A DNA stretch of 62,990 bases from Acidobacteriota bacterium (GCA_024277255.1 JAJRVQ010000169.1:1-62990), one strand, 5' to 3'. Positions 48,534 through 62,638 are shown, counted from the first letter of the stretch. The notes: generated by a model not told the origin, from the sequence alone. Numbers and translations: made by a program.

Positions 48534-49661
48534 CTAGCCACCTTGCCCTGAAGGCTCAGCCTTTGAGTTCCCAGGGTTTGAAATCTCAGCGCTTTCAGCT
48601 TTCTCGGCATCATCGAGCCGTCTCTCCACAGCCCGCAACCGCCGGAACATCTCGGCCAGACGGCTGGAGACCGCGGTCAGTCGCCGCCACTTGCGCAAGT
48701 CGATGGCCGGTATGCCTCCCCGCGCGCCGCCCTCGGCCGACTCGAAGAGGGCCGACTTGGCTGCCACTTGCACACCATCGCCAACCTGCAAGTGGTCGGC
48801 GATTCCCGCCTGCCCGCCGAGGACCACTGCATCACCCAGAGTCGTCGAACCGGCGATACCGGACTGACCGCAGAGGATGCACGCTTGTCCCGTGCGCACA
48901 TTGTGGCCGACCTGAACCAGGTTGTCGACCTTGGTACCGGCACCCAGCCGCGTTTCACCCAGGGTGGCGCGATCGATCGCTGCATTGGCCCCCACCTCGA
49001 CATCGCGCTCCAACACCACCCGACCGATCTGCGGCACCTTGTGGTGCACTCCGTCATGGGTCGCATAGCCAAAGCCATCCGCACCGACCACGGCGCCGGC
49101 GTGTACGGTCACCCCGGCCTCGAGTTCGACCTCATCGTAGAGCACCGCGTGCGGGTGCAGCACCACCCCGGAGCCGAGGGCACAATGGCGCCCCACCACG
49201 GCGTGCGCATGGAGGGCGCAACCGGCCCCGATGCGGCTGCCGTCGCCGACGACGACGTAAGGTCCGAGATAGGCTGCGGCGTCGATCCGGCAGGCGGAGC
49301 CGATGACCGCGGTCGGGTGAACCCCGGGCTCGGTGGGCGGCTGCGGATGCAGCAGAGCGACCAGACGGGCCATGGCCAGGTTGACCGGCAGCCCTTGCTC
49401 GGGATCGACAACCAAGAGATCTCTACCGGCGATTCGAGGGTCGCTCGACATCCCCTCGTCGACCAGCAGCACGCCGGCGCCGCTCGCCGAGGCCTGGTCC
49501 AGAAAGCGTCCCGAGACGACAAAGGAGATCTCACCGGCCCCGGCCTGCGCCAGCGCCTTGACGGCGGAGACCGTCCGCTCGCCGGCGCCGGCGACACGGC
49601 CACCGAGTCGCTCGGCGAGTTGGCTCAAGGTCTGAGGGAGCGGCTGCACAGGTTCACGCAT
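48534..49661 (-). CDS. lpxD: UDP-3-O-acylglucosamine N-acyltransferase LpxD
   Basis: The 375-residue enzyme has an N-terminal uridine-binding domain (TLSQLAERLGGRVAG; GEISFVV) and hexapeptide repeats forming a beta-helix. The catalytic histidine lies in the DNLVQVGHNVRTG region, and GADGFGYATHDGVHHKVPQI is diagnostic. The third acyl transfer of lipid A depends on it. A C-terminal helix (MFRRLRAVERRLDDAEK) is followed by an unusual short polar tail. It lies downstream of the Skp-like gene, as in proteobacteria. Confidence 0.95.
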   Translation of the reverse strand: MREPVQPLPQTLSQLAERLGGRVAGAGERTVSAVKALAQAGAGEISFVVSGRFLDQASASGAGVLLVDEGMSSDPRIAGRDLLVVDPEQGLPVNLAMARLVALLHPQPPTEPGVHPTAVIGSACRIDAAAYLGPYVVVGDGSRIGAGCALHAHAVVGRHCALGSGVVLHPHAVLYDEVELEAGVTVHAGAVVGADGFGYATHDGVHHKVPQIGRVVLERDVEVGANAAIDRATLGETRLGAGTKVDNLVQVGHNVRTGQACILCGQSGIAGSTTLGDAVVLGGQAGIADHLQVGDGVQVAAKSALFESAEGGARGGIPAIDLRKWRRLTAVSSRLAEMFRRLRAVERRLDDAEKAESAEISNPGNSKAEPSGQGG

Positions 49662-49734
49662 AACGGACGAAAAGCCCGCCGGCCTACCCGGGCAGCGGGC
49701 GGGTCGCGGGCGTAGAGCTTACTTCGTCGCCGGC

Positions 49735-50292
49735 CTACTCTGTCTTGTCGGCGTCGAGCAGTTCGATGATGCGAGCGGTGATGTCGATGTCATCGGTGGC
49801 GAAGATCAGACCGCTCTCGAACTTGCGCAAGATCAGGGAGTAACCCTCGTCGCGGCCCACCTTCTGGATCACCGGCATGACCTTGGCCTCGATGCCGCGC
49901 AGTGTATCTTGTTGCCGCTTCTCCACCTTGCGGTTGGCATCCTCGGAGGCGCGACGCAGCGCCGTAGTCTTGTCTTCGAGCTGCTGCTGCATCTCGGCCA
50001 GGGTCTCCTGAGATAGCGACAGGCCGCCCTCGGTGATACGACCACGCAACTGCTTGATCTCCTCGTCCTGGGCTTGCAGCTTCGACTGCTCACCCTTGCT
50101 GAAGGCCTCCAATTCAGCGAGAGCGGTCTTGCCGGTCTGCGACTCGGTGATGATCTGCTGAACATCGATGATAGCGATCTTCAGATCGCTGCTCTGCGCC
50201 CCGGCAGGTACCACGGCGAGAGCGGTGAGCAGGAGGCCAAGGGTGAGCACAACACGGAACGATACTCTGTAGGACATGACGGTGAAGCACAT
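49735..50292 (-). CDS. OmpH/Skp-family periplasmic chaperone
   Basis: The 185-residue protein has a signal peptide (to about 32, ...AVVPAGAQ). A body of two long coiled helices follows (LEAFSKGEQSKLQAQDEEIK; LAEMQQQLEDKTTALRRASE), forming the tentacles of Skp. It escorts unfolded outer-membrane proteins to BamA, whose gene is directly upstream. I chose the start at 50292 because AAGGAG is well spaced from it; an ATG five codons later is possible. Confidence 0.9.
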   Translation of the reverse strand: MCFTVMSYRVSFRVVLTLGLLLTALAVVPAGAQSSDLKIAIIDVQQIITESQTGKTALAELEAFSKGEQSKLQAQDEEIKQLRGRITEGGLSLSQETLAEMQQQLEDKTTALRRASEDANRKVEKRQQDTLRGIEAKVMPVIQKVGRDEGYSLILRKFESGLIFATDDIDITARIIELLDADKTE

Positions 50293-50337
50293 CGAAAATC
50301 TCTCCTTGAAAACGGACTCAGCGGTGCGCGGCGATAA

Positions 50338-52893
50338 CTAGAACGAAGCGCCGATCGCAAAGGTAAAGCTGTCAAATCGGTCGTTGGGTAGCGAGTCCAG
50401 GTTGCGGGCAAAGATAAAGCGCAGCGGTGCACCGAGGACGGGCACCAGCAAGCGCAGCTCGATCCCTGCCGTCGTGCGTAGATTCGACAGGTCGATCGAC
50501 TGGCTGATCGGGGTTTGCGAGATGATAGTACCGTCGTCGTCTCGCTCAAACTCGACATAGTCGCCGAAGACGTTGCCACCGTCAACAAAAAGGATGGCGC
50601 GGAAGGGACCACCGAGCAAGAAGTGGTATTCCACGTTGAACTGGACAAAGGAGTCACCGCCCAGCCCGCGCGATCCTAGGACCGGATCGGGGACCAGTTG
50701 TCCATCCTTGCCGCGTACGAAGATCGAGCGGAACGAGTGGCCGCGGATGCTGTTCTCGCCACCGAGGAAGAAACGCTCGAGCTGAGACAGCTGCCGGTCG
50801 ACGCGTTCGCCGTCCGCATTCGTCGTCGAACCGAACGGATCGATCATCCCTGCCTCGAAGTTGAAGCCGAAGACCGACTGCACCGGATAGTTGGTCACCG
50901 GCTTGAAGTAGGTATAGCCGACGGTGGGACGCACGAAGAAGTTGTCGCCACCGAGAAACCCTCCGGCGTACTCGACCGACAGACGCACTCGCTGACCGCG
51001 GGTCGGCTCGAAGCGATTGTCGATGCTGTTGTACTGCCACACCGGACGCAGCGACGAGTTGTCGATGTTCAACCGGCTGAGGGTGTCGAACTCACCATCC
51101 GCGTTGAGCGCGCGCACAACATCCTTGAACCGCGACAAGGTATAGCTGACGGTGAAGGTCTGGAAGAGCTTCAAGTTGCGGCCGTAGCTGATCACCGTGC
51201 CGGTACTCTGGCGCTGAAACTGCTCGCCGGTGGCTAGCCGGAAATCGAGGTTCTGGTCGAAGATCTGAAAACCGAGGTTCTGCGGGCGATCCAGGAACCA
51301 GGGAATGAAGTAGGAGAGGTCCACCGAGTTCTGCTGCCTGCCGGACTCGACCGAGATACCGACGGTCTCGCCGCGACCGAGGAAGTTGGTGGTGCGGAAG
51401 GAGAGCTGACCGAAAAAGCCGTTGAACTGGCTGAAACCGGCGCCGAATTGCAGCTCGGTACGATTGTCTTCTTGGCCCTTGAGCGTCAGTTCGACGGTCT
51501 GCGTTTCGGTGTCCGGGTCGAAGTCGACCGGTTCGTTCTGATCGAGCTTGAAGTAGGTCAGCTGGTTGATCTTCAAGATGCTGTTGCGCACCCCCCCCAT
51601 GTTGACGGGGAAACCCTCGGCGACCCGCAACTCGCGGCGCAGGACTTTGTCCCGCGTGGTGACGTTGCCTTCGAACTCGATGCGACTGATCTCGAATTGG
51701 TCGTTCTCTGTGATGTGGACCACCACGTCGGCGACATAGTTGTCACGCTCGACCAACTCGGGGTCGATGCGGGCGAAGATATAGCCGCGATTCTTGTAAG
51801 CCTGGTCGACGTTCTCCACCGCCTTGTCGATCTCATCGGTGCGCAGCCAACTGCCCTCGCGAACGGTGAACAGGCCGACAAGAGCCTCGTCGGTGAACTT
51901 CTCATTGCCGTCGACACTGACCTTGCCAAACCGCCAACGGCTCCCCTCTTCGACCGGTACGATCAGCTTCAACCGGCGCTTGCCGCCCTTCTTGAGCACC
52001 TCGATGCGCGGTTCGCGAATCAACACGTTCTTGTACCCGGCACCGCGGTAGATATCGCGAATCTTGTCGAGATCCTCGCCCAGCGTCGCCGGGTTGTAGA
52101 TATCCTTCTTGAGCGTCTTGGTCAGCAGGCCGCTCTCTTTGGTCTTCTTCATCGACCAGCGCAGCCGCAAGTCGGAAAAGACGGTGTTGCCGTCGAAGTC
52201 GATATCGCCGATACGAACCTTGTCGCCTTCATCCACCGTGTAGACGGCGTTGATCTCGCCGTCGTCGACCTCTTCCATGGTGGCTTCGACATGCGCGAAG
52301 CGGAAGCCCTTGTCGCGGTAGGCCTCTTCGATCACCGCCTTGAGCCGCTCCAATTCACCCCGGCTGACCGGCAGCCCCTCCTGCACATCGACACGCTCGC
52401 GAGCGGCGCGGTCGTCGATCTCGCTACGGCCCACCCGCTTGAGACCGACATACTCGACCGAGCGCAAGACAGGCCGTTCGGCGATGCGGATGGTCAGCTT
52501 GACGCCGGCACCGTCGCTGGCGCCATCGACTTCGATGTCGTCGAGCAAGTCACGGCTCCACAGCTCCTTGATACGACGGTTGAGTTCCCGCTCGTCGAGC
52601 TTCTGCCCGACCTCGAGCCCGAGGTAGAAAAGCAAGGTCTCTTCGCTGAGAAGTTTCAACCCCTCGAACTCCACCGCACTGATCGGCCGGCCGTTCAAGG
52701 GTAGCGCTTGCGCCAGCGAAGCGAGCGGAGTCGCCACCACTAACACAGCGGTCAGCACGGCGGTCAGCACGCCGGTCAACAGGCGGCCCGATAGCCTCCC
52801 CGAGGAGTCACCGAGGTTCGCTGAACGCGGGCTCAGCGCCCGCTCAGAGTCTTGCTGCAGATGTTCCCAGTCCATAATTCGCTGCCTATGCAA
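50338..52893 (-). CDS. bamA: Outer-membrane assembly factor BamA
   Basis: The 851-residue protein has a long N-terminus with signal peptide (about 40-62), five POTRA domains (about 70-470, e.g. ISAVEFEGLKLLSEETLLFY and IRDIYRGAGYKNVLIREPRI) and a C-terminal Omp85 beta-barrel with GENSIRGHSFRSI (the VRGF/Y-type loop in family form). It inserts beta-barrel proteins in the outer membrane. The gene is followed by skp-lpxD-fabZ-lpxA. An alternative start six codons inside (52875) is possible; neither has a strong ribosome-binding site. Confidence 0.95.
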   Translation of the reverse strand: MHRQRIMDWEHLQQDSERALSPRSANLGDSSGRLSGRLLTGVLTAVLTAVLVVATPLASLAQALPLNGRPISAVEFEGLKLLSEETLLFYLGLEVGQKLDERELNRRIKELWSRDLLDDIEVDGASDGAGVKLTIRIAERPVLRSVEYVGLKRVGRSEIDDRAARERVDVQEGLPVSRGELERLKAVIEEAYRDKGFRFAHVEATMEEVDDGEINAVYTVDEGDKVRIGDIDFDGNTVFSDLRLRWSMKKTKESGLLTKTLKKDIYNPATLGEDLDKIRDIYRGAGYKNVLIREPRIEVLKKGGKRRLKLIVPVEEGSRWRFGKVSVDGNEKFTDEALVGLFTVREGSWLRTDEIDKAVENVDQAYKNRGYIFARIDPELVERDNYVADVVVHITENDQFEISRIEFEGNVTTRDKVLRRELRVAEGFPVNMGGVRNSILKINQLTYFKLDQNEPVDFDPDTETQTVELTLKGQEDNRTELQFGAGFSQFNGFFGQLSFRTTNFLGRGETVGISVESGRQQNSVDLSYFIPWFLDRPQNLGFQIFDQNLDFRLATGEQFQRQSTGTVISYGRNLKLFQTFTVSYTLSRFKDVVRALNADGEFDTLSRLNIDNSSLRPVWQYNSIDNRFEPTRGQRVRLSVEYAGGFLGGDNFFVRPTVGYTYFKPVTNYPVQSVFGFNFEAGMIDPFGSTTNADGERVDRQLSQLERFFLGGENSIRGHSFRSIFVRGKDGQLVPDPVLGSRGLGGDSFVQFNVEYHFLLGGPFRAILFVDGGNVFGDYVEFERDDDGTIISQTPISQSIDLSNLRTTAGIELRLLVPVLGAPLRFIFARNLDSLPNDRFDSFTFAIGASF

Positions 52894-52972
52894 ATCTCGG
52901 GCCCAATCGCCCGCTATCCAATTTCCAAGGTTTTATCGTGCCGGAGTTGGCGGTGGCAAGGTTGGCGGTGGT

Positions 52973-55409
<2,437 letters not shown>

Positions 55410-55417
<8 letters not shown>

Positions 55418-56153
55418 CGATTGCCACGTTCCCTGATTCCATCCCAGATGACAGCCCTGATGAGGGCGAAAGGAGCGGCGAGGGCCGCAAAACCCCTCTT
55501 TCCAAGCTCAAAATTCTACCACAGCGTTCAGCGATCACCGGGTTGTGAGTGACCAGTATGGTGGTCGTGGCATGACGCCGATGTAGGTCGAGCAGCAGAG
55601 CGAAGATCACCTCGCCGCTGGCCGGGTCGAGGTTGCCGGTCGGCTCGTCAGCCAGCAGCAGCGGCGGCTCGAGGATCAGCGACCGGCACAGCGCGACACG
55701 CTGGCATTCACCGCCGGAGAGCTGGCTGGGAAAGTGGTCGAGACGATTTTCCAGCCCCACTTCGGTGAGGAACTCGCGCGCTCTGCGGGTCAGCTCGGGC
55801 AACGACCGGCCAGCGATCCTCCCCGGCAAAATCACATTCTCGAGCGCCGTAAAGTCGGGCAACAACTGATGAAATTGGAAGACGAAGCCGATCGTTCGGT
55901 TGCGAAAGGCGGCAAGCTCGTTGCGGTTCAAACCGGCGATCGGTCGGCCGTCGATGATGATCGACCCCTCGTCCGGCCGATCGAGCCCACCCAAGAGGTG
56001 CAGTAAGGTCGACTTGCCCGAGCCGGAAGGGCCGACGATAGCCACCAGCTCGCCCGCCGCCACTTCGAGATCGACGCCGGCCAGGACCTCGACCTGTCTG
56101 CGCCCGTCGCGGTAGGTCTTGGCGACCCCCTGCGCGCTCAGAGCGACGCTCAC
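55410..56153 (-). CDS. lolD: Lipoprotein-releasing ABC transporter ATP-binding protein (LolD-like)
   Basis: The 247-residue ATPase has Walker A IVGPSGSGKSTLLHLLGG, the Q-loop region FVFQFHQLLPDFTALENV, the signature LSGGECQRVALCRSL, Walker B PPLLLADEPTGNLDPASG and the H-loop VTHNP. The FQFHQLLPDFTALENV phrase is typical of LolD/MacB-type transporters. It drives release of lipoproteins from the inner membrane with the permease encoded upstream. The start overlaps the permease stop by four bases. Confidence 0.92.
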
Positions 56154-57393
56154 GGTTTCATCGCCTCCACCGGCCCCGCCGTGGTCGCCCGGCGGGCGGC
56201 GTAGAACGAGGAGGCGAGCGCCAGGGTGGCGGTCAACACCAAGACCGCGAGCAGATCCACCTGCTGCACATCGAAGGGCACGTAGTCCACCAGGTAGACC
56301 TGGCCGGGCACCGAGAAAAATCGAAAGTGGTCGAAGAGCCAGGCGCCGCCCACCCCCAGCAAGGTACCCAGCAGGATGCCGGCGCCGGCGAGTATCGCTC
56401 CGAGGAGGAGAAAAGCTCGCCCGATCAGGGCTCGGGGAGTCCCCATCGCCATCAACATTCCGATCTCCCGCCGCTTGCTGGAGATGATCAAGGAAAGATC
56501 GGCGATCAAGGCGAGGCTGGCCACCAGCACCACCAAGGCCACGGCGACAAAGGTCACCACCTTCTCCAACCGCAAGGCAAAGAGCAGCGGCCGATTGAGC
56601 TGGCGCCAGCTGCGCACGCGCAGATCCGGATCCACCTTCCCGAGTTGCGCTTCGAGATCTGCCGCCAGCGCCGGAGCGGCGCTGAAGCCGCCGGCAGCGG
56701 TCACGTCGAGGATGGCCCGATCCCCGCCCAAGAGACTCTCGGCCACCGCCAAAGGCAGTGCCACCCGTTCGCGCTGCTCCGTCGGGGCGCCGTCAAAAAC
56801 GCCGGCCAAGGGCAGGCTGCGCAACCGCGGCTGCGGCCCGAACGGGGTGAGCGTGGGCCGCGGCGTGACCAGATCGACCGTCTCGCCCACAGCCAGCCCC
56901 CAGCTCTCGACCAGGGTCGAACTCAGATAGAGGCCCGGCGCTCCTCCGGCAGCTCCGGGAAAGGACTCCGGAACCGCCCTCTCGAAGCCGACCAGCGCCA
57001 CCGGCGCTGGCTCTACCCGATCCCCGCGCAGCAGCCATCCCTGGCCACGGACCAGTCGCTGCACCGCGGCGACACCTTCCGTCTCCGCCAACCGGCGGCT
57101 CAGTTGCGCACCATCGAAACCGGCCGGCAGTTCGATCTCGATCTGTGGGCTGCGCGCCAACACGGCATCGCGCAAAGCGCGCTGAAAACCGGAGAGGACG
57201 GCCAAGACGAGGATCAAGGCCGCCACCCCCAGGGCGACACCGATGCCGGCGACCCAAGAGAGGAAGGTGGCAAAGGCATCGCGGCGAGTGCTCTTGAGAT
57301 AGCGCAGCGCCAGGTAGGAAGCCAGCGGCAAACGATCCCGCCAGGCCAGCCGGCGCGAGGCCGAAGAAGGCGCGGCGATCGGCGCCGGCTCGC

Positions 57394-57397
<4 letters not shown>
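56150..57397 (-). CDS. Lipoprotein-releasing ABC transporter permease (LolC/LolE)
   Basis: The 415-residue permease has LASYLALRYLKSTRRDAFAT at its start (LolC/E signature RYLrsrr.. FAS), TM1 (about 50-70), a periplasmic MacB-like domain (about 75-285), and three C-terminal helices with IISSKRREIGMLMAMGTPRA. It forms the membrane part of LolCDE. Only one permease gene is present, so it probably acts as a homodimer (LolF-like) in place of separate LolC and LolE. It overlaps lysS and lolD by four bases each. Confidence 0.92.
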
Positions 57398-58875
<1,478 letters not shown>

Positions 58876-59037
58876 CGCTCTCTCCTGCTGCCGGCGGGGC
58901 CTTGTCGCCGAAGAGGAACCAGTCGCCATGGCGGGCCCCGACAGATGCGGCGAACGATAACGCATTCCCCTCAAGCGTGCTCACCCGGCGAGCAGAATAC
59001 TCGCCACAGAGGTCACCCGAACGGATACCATGCCGCG

Positions 59038-59859
59038 ATGGACCAGCGAGAGAAAGATCTGCAACAGGCGGTCGAGCAATGGCACCGGCGCGGCTGGCCG
59101 AAGCCGTGGGGGTTGGTGATCTCCGGCTCCGGCCTTGCCGTCGACCTGACGCCGCCGACCCATGGCCCCATCCCTCTGGCCGAACTGCTGCCCTTCCCCG
59201 TGCGTTCGGTCGTCGGCCATCCACACTCGGTCGAAATGCTCCTACCCCACCCTGAGCGTCCCGTTCTCTATCTGCGCGGCCGGGTGCATGCGTATCAGGG
59301 TTACGACCCGGACCAAGTGGTTTTCCCGGTCCGGCTGGCGGCCCTTCTCGGCGCCAAAGTGTTGATCATGACCAACGCTGCCGGCGGCCTGGACCCACAG
59401 AGTCACCCCGGCCAGCTGTCACTGGTGCGCGATCACCTCAACCTCTCCGGGCTCAACCCGCTGCGCGGTGAGCCGCCCGCCGAGTGGGGGCCGCGTTTCC
59501 CGGACATGACCGCCGCCTACGACCCGGCGCTGCGGCGCAAGATCTTCGCCGCCGCCTCTCAACTCGGAATCGAGCTTGGAGAGGGTGTCTATGCCGGCCT
59601 GGCCGGCCCCTCCTACGAAACGCCGGCCGAGATTCGCATGCTGCAAGTGATCGGTGCCGACCTGGTCGGCATGTCGACAGTTCTCGAAGTGATCGCCGGC
59701 CGTCACATGGGGCTGCGCTGCGCTGTCATCTCCTTGATCACCAACCTGGCAGCGGGAGTGACCGACGAGCCGTTGGATCACGAGGAGGTTCTCCACTTCG
59801 GCCGCGCCGCCGCCACCGACGTGCAGCGGCTGCTCAACAAGGTGTTGGCCGAGGGCTGA
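59038..59859 (+). CDS. Purine nucleoside phosphorylase (PNP/MTAP family, trimeric type)
   Basis: The ATG at 59038 gives 273 residues. PNP-I signatures: GLVISGSGLAVDL near 25-37, RGRVHAYQGYDPDQVVFPVR (RxHxYEG-type motif), MTNAAGGLDPQSHPGQLSLV and AGPSYETPAEIRMLQVIGAD, then GMSTVLEVIAGRHMGLRC. It releases purine bases from nucleosides for salvage by Hpt (encoded at 61638) and Apt. The RVHAYQG motif and the AGPSYET loop are intact. It is divergent from lysS with 162 bases between. Confidence 0.92.
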   Translation: MDQREKDLQQAVEQWHRRGWPKPWGLVISGSGLAVDLTPPTHGPIPLAELLPFPVRSVVGHPHSVEMLLPHPERPVLYLRGRVHAYQGYDPDQVVFPVRLAALLGAKVLIMTNAAGGLDPQSHPGQLSLVRDHLNLSGLNPLRGEPPAEWGPRFPDMTAAYDPALRRKIFAAASQLGIELGEGVYAGLAGPSYETPAEIRMLQVIGADLVGMSTVLEVIAGRHMGLRCAVISLITNLAAGVTDEPLDHEEVLHFGRAAATDVQRLLNKVLAEG

Positions 59860-59877
59860 GCAGACGCCAAGGCCGGA

Positions 59878-61464
59878 CTACCGGCGGGTGCGGTAGCGAG
59901 AGGGCCGGAAGGCGAGCAGCCAGAGGCCGGAATAAACCCGCATCAACCGCATGCGCAGCAGCTGCAACGAGCGCGCGTCGCTTTGGCGATCCTCCAAGAC
60001 GGCCCCCTCGATCAGGTGGCCGAAGTGGCGCAGAAAGCTATCCGCGCGCCGCGTCATCTGCCGAGCCGCCTCGAAGGTCGGCCCCTCTCCGCTGGTGGCG
60101 GTCTCGTCGAGGATGGCGCGAATCTCCTCAGCCTTGGCGTTCAGACGCACCCGCAAGGCAGCGGCCTCGATCAAGAACCGTTCCAGATTGAGATCGGCGG
60201 TGAGGTCGCTGCCGTCGAACCGCCGGTAGGCCTCCACTTCCCGCGCCTCCAGGCGCAAGGGAAAGATCTCGGGCTGGGTGATCACCTCGGCAGGGTCGAC
60301 CTTGGAACTGGTGCCGGCCAGCGCATCCAAGATGCGGCGCAGGCTCTCATTGTTCGAGTCCTGCGCATAGCCTCTCAGGTGGTCCAGGTTGCCCCTGGGA
60401 TCGGCCGCAAACGAAGCCTCTTGCTCCAGCGGCACCTCGGAAGTTTCGGCATCGGAGTCACCGCCTTCGCCGAGGCTGCTGCGCAGTCGCGGCGCCAGAC
60501 TTCGCGCCTGATAGCGGATCTGGGCCAACCGATCGAGCTTGAGTTCGCCGCCCTGCACCTCCCGCTCGAAGCGATCGAACTCGCGCCGGAACCGGTTGAG
60601 GTCGGCGTCCAGGGAGCCGTCGGCTCCCCCGGCCATGGGTACTTGCTCTTCCAGGGAGAATACTTCACGACAGACCCTCGCCACCTCGCGCTCCTCCTTC
60701 TCGTAGAGGTCGGAAATGCGCTCCCCGAAGGCCAGATTCGTCGTAACCACCTTGAGCAACAGGTGCGGATCGAAAAACAAAGGACCCAGCCTCCGCTTGG
60801 CTTCCCGATAACGCGGGATAATTCGCCGCTCGTGAAACTCGTCGAGATCCTCGACCGTCCTGATCTCTTGGCGAATATCCTGGATCTCCGCCAGCCAATC
60901 GTCCACCCTGTGCTGGCGGTCCTCCACATCGGCCGTGACATCGGCCATCTGGCTGAGCCCTCCCAGCACTTCGCGGAAGCGCTCGCGCGAGTCCTTCGCG
61001 CCACCGCCGATCTCGCTCTCCGCGGCCAGATGGGTGAGGAGAAAATCAAATTTGTCGAGCCGATCGTGATTCCAGTCGGCCGGATAGGTGGCGAGGTAGA
61101 ACTTGGCCAGCTGCGTCAGAACCTTCTCATCCGGATTCTTGACCCGGCGAAAGAACTTGCGAACGGCGGACGGAGCGATTCTGCTATCCTCCGCCAACAA
61201 CGCCTTGTTGAGCCCTCCGAGTTGTTCTCCAGCCTGATCCAATTTCGCCTTGACGAGATCCACACCCGAAACGTTCAGGTGATGGGAAATCTCCTTGAGT
61301 TCGCTGTAGACCGACTGGAAGTCGAGGGGCAGCGGTCGGCTTTCCCCGTTCATCAGCACCTTGCTCAAGCTGCCGAGAAACTTGTGGAACGACCAGGCGG
61401 ACCGGAAGCGATCCGAGACTTCGACGTACCGCCGGTGAAGAACACTGAGTTCCTGAACAGACAT
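59878..61464 (-). CDS. Hypothetical protein with long coiled-coil content
   Basis: This 528-residue protein (ATG 61464; another ATG at 61476) is soluble, highly charged and nearly all helical, with coiled-coil stretches (DLDEFHERRIIPRYREAKRR; LNRFRREFDRFEREVQGGEL). There is no signal peptide, membrane segment or enzymatic motif. The middle contains an acidic low-complexity linker (GEGGDSDAETSEVPLE). I do not recognise the family. It converges with the PNP gene (18 bases apart) and is divergent from hpt. Codon use is like the neighbours, so it looks resident and not transferred. Confidence 0.75.
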   Translation of the reverse strand: MSVQELSVLHRRYVEVSDRFRSAWSFHKFLGSLSKVLMNGESRPLPLDFQSVYSELKEISHHLNVSGVDLVKAKLDQAGEQLGGLNKALLAEDSRIAPSAVRKFFRRVKNPDEKVLTQLAKFYLATYPADWNHDRLDKFDFLLTHLAAESEIGGGAKDSRERFREVLGGLSQMADVTADVEDRQHRVDDWLAEIQDIRQEIRTVEDLDEFHERRIIPRYREAKRRLGPLFFDPHLLLKVVTTNLAFGERISDLYEKEEREVARVCREVFSLEEQVPMAGGADGSLDADLNRFRREFDRFEREVQGGELKLDRLAQIRYQARSLAPRLRSSLGEGGDSDAETSEVPLEQEASFAADPRGNLDHLRGYAQDSNNESLRRILDALAGTSSKVDPAEVITQPEIFPLRLEAREVEAYRRFDGSDLTADLNLERFLIEAAALRVRLNAKAEEIRAILDETATSGEGPTFEAARQMTRRADSFLRHFGHLIEGAVLEDRQSDARSLQLLRMRLMRVYSGLWLLAFRPSRYRTRR

Positions 61465-61637
61465 CGCGGGTACCACTCCAATCGGAAAGAAAAACGACGC
61501 TCGAAACGCCTCAAAGATACTAGGGACGGACCGCCGGCGGAAGCCGATGTTCCCTTAGATTCATGCACATACCGCCTCAGTAGCACGGAACAGGTTGCCA
61601 CTTTGCAGGAGCCTAGAGAATTGGAGGATTGTACGGG

Positions 61638-62189
61638 ATGAGCCAGCCGAAGGGAATCACCAAGCCCAAAGTATTGATCTCGAAAGAGGCTCTCCGCCAG
61701 CGACTGGACCAGCTGGCGGTGGAAATCGAGCGCGACTACGCCGACAGCGAGCGGTTGATCTGCATCGGGGTTCTCAAGGGATCCGTCTTCTTTCTCGTCG
61801 ACCTGCTCAAGAGGGTCCAGCTACCGCTGGTGGTCGACTTTTTCCAGACCGCGAGCTACGGCACCAGTACAAAACGGGGCGAGGTGCGCATCCGCAAGGA
61901 TGTCGAGGTGGCGATCGCCGGGTCGGACGTACTGCTCATCGAGGACATCGTCGACACCGGCTACACCCTGCGCACCATCCTCGAGTTGCTGCGCTTCCGC
62001 GGCGCCAAGAGCGTCAGGCTGTGCGCCCTGCTCGACAAGGCGGAAGCCCGTGAAGTGGAAGTGCCCATCGACTACTGCGGCTTCACCATCGAGAACCAGT
62101 TCGTCGTCGGCTACGGCCTCGACTACGCCGAGTACTACCGCAACCTACCCTACATCGGCATCCTCGACGAAGCGGACATCGACGACTAA
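61638..62189 (+). CDS. hpt: Hypoxanthine phosphoribosyltransferase
   Basis: The ATG at 61638 (TTGGAGGATT upstream) gives 183 residues. The chain has IGVLKGSVFFLVDLL near the start of the fold, the flexible-loop region FFQTASYGTSTKRGEVRI and the PRPP motif LLIEDIVDTGYTLRTIL. The late signature VGYGLDYAEYYRNLPYIGIL is standard for Hpt. It turns hypoxanthine or guanine and PRPP into IMP or GMP. The ridA gene follows 29 bases later. Confidence 0.96.
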   Translation: MSQPKGITKPKVLISKEALRQRLDQLAVEIERDYADSERLICIGVLKGSVFFLVDLLKRVQLPLVVDFFQTASYGTSTKRGEVRIRKDVEVAIAGSDVLLIEDIVDTGYTLRTILELLRFRGAKSVRLCALLDKAEAREVEVPIDYCGFTIENQFVVGYGLDYAEYYRNLPYIGILDEADIDD

Positions 62190-62218
62190 CAGCCCGGACC
62201 GCCAAGGAGCCCGTCACC

Positions 62219-62596
62219 ATGAAACTGCACCACACCGATCGAGCGCCGGCCGCCTTGGGCCCCTACTCGCAAGCCGTCAGCGTTGACGGCTGGCTGTTCA
62301 CCTCCGGTCAAGTCGGCATCGATCCGGCCACCGGCACGATGGTCGGCGGAGGCTTCGAGGCGCAAGCACGCCAGGTGCTGCACAACCTCGAAGCGGTCCT
62401 CGCCAACGCCGGCTGTACCTTCGCCGACGTGGTCAAGGCGACCATCTTCGTCGCCGACCTCGCCGACTTCTCCCGCCTCAACGAACTCTACGCCGCCGCC
62501 ATGGGCGACCACCGCCCAGCCCGTTCCACCGTCCAAGCCGCGGCACTGCCGGCCGGAGCGCTGGTCGAGATCGACCTGGTGGCGCGGATTCGCTAA
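62219..62596 (+). CDS. ridA: RidA-family 2-iminobutanoate/2-iminopropanoate deaminase
   Basis: This 125-residue protein is normal RidA size. Signatures: APAALGPYSQAVSVDGWLFT (13-32), SGQVGIDPATGTMV, and the catalytic arginine in RPARSTVQAAALPAGALVEI with the glutamate near the end. It hydrolyses reactive enamine/imine intermediates of PLP enzymes. AAGGAGCCCG precedes the start. It follows hpt on the same strand and is succeeded by a strong hairpin. Confidence 0.94.
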   Translation: MKLHHTDRAPAALGPYSQAVSVDGWLFTSGQVGIDPATGTMVGGGFEAQARQVLHNLEAVLANAGCTFADVVKATIFVADLADFSRLNELYAAAMGDHRPARSTVQAAALPAGALVEIDLVARIR

Positions 62597-62605
62597 GAGT
62601 TCCGA

Positions 62606-62638
62606 GTCTCGCGGTCAGTGCAGGAGCGACCGCGAGAC
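62606..62638 (+). terminator. Hairpin after ridA (terminator candidate)
   Basis: GTCTCGCGGTC and GACCGCGAGAC form a perfect 11-bp stem with an 11-base loop, ten bases after the ridA stop. A T-run is missing, so it may act as a 3' stabiliser or a weak terminator. Confidence 0.5.

Noticed and set aside
51448..52704. 418-codon plus-strand frame opposite bamA
   Set aside because: Antisense shadow; BamA POTRA and barrel homology fixes the coding strand.
59983..61641. 552-codon plus-strand frame opposite the unknown coiled-coil gene
   Set aside because: Both frames are long, so I compared them. The minus-strand protein has a normal charged helical composition, while the plus-strand one is Leu/Gln/Arg-rich antisense-like. 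Confidence in the choice is good but not absolute.
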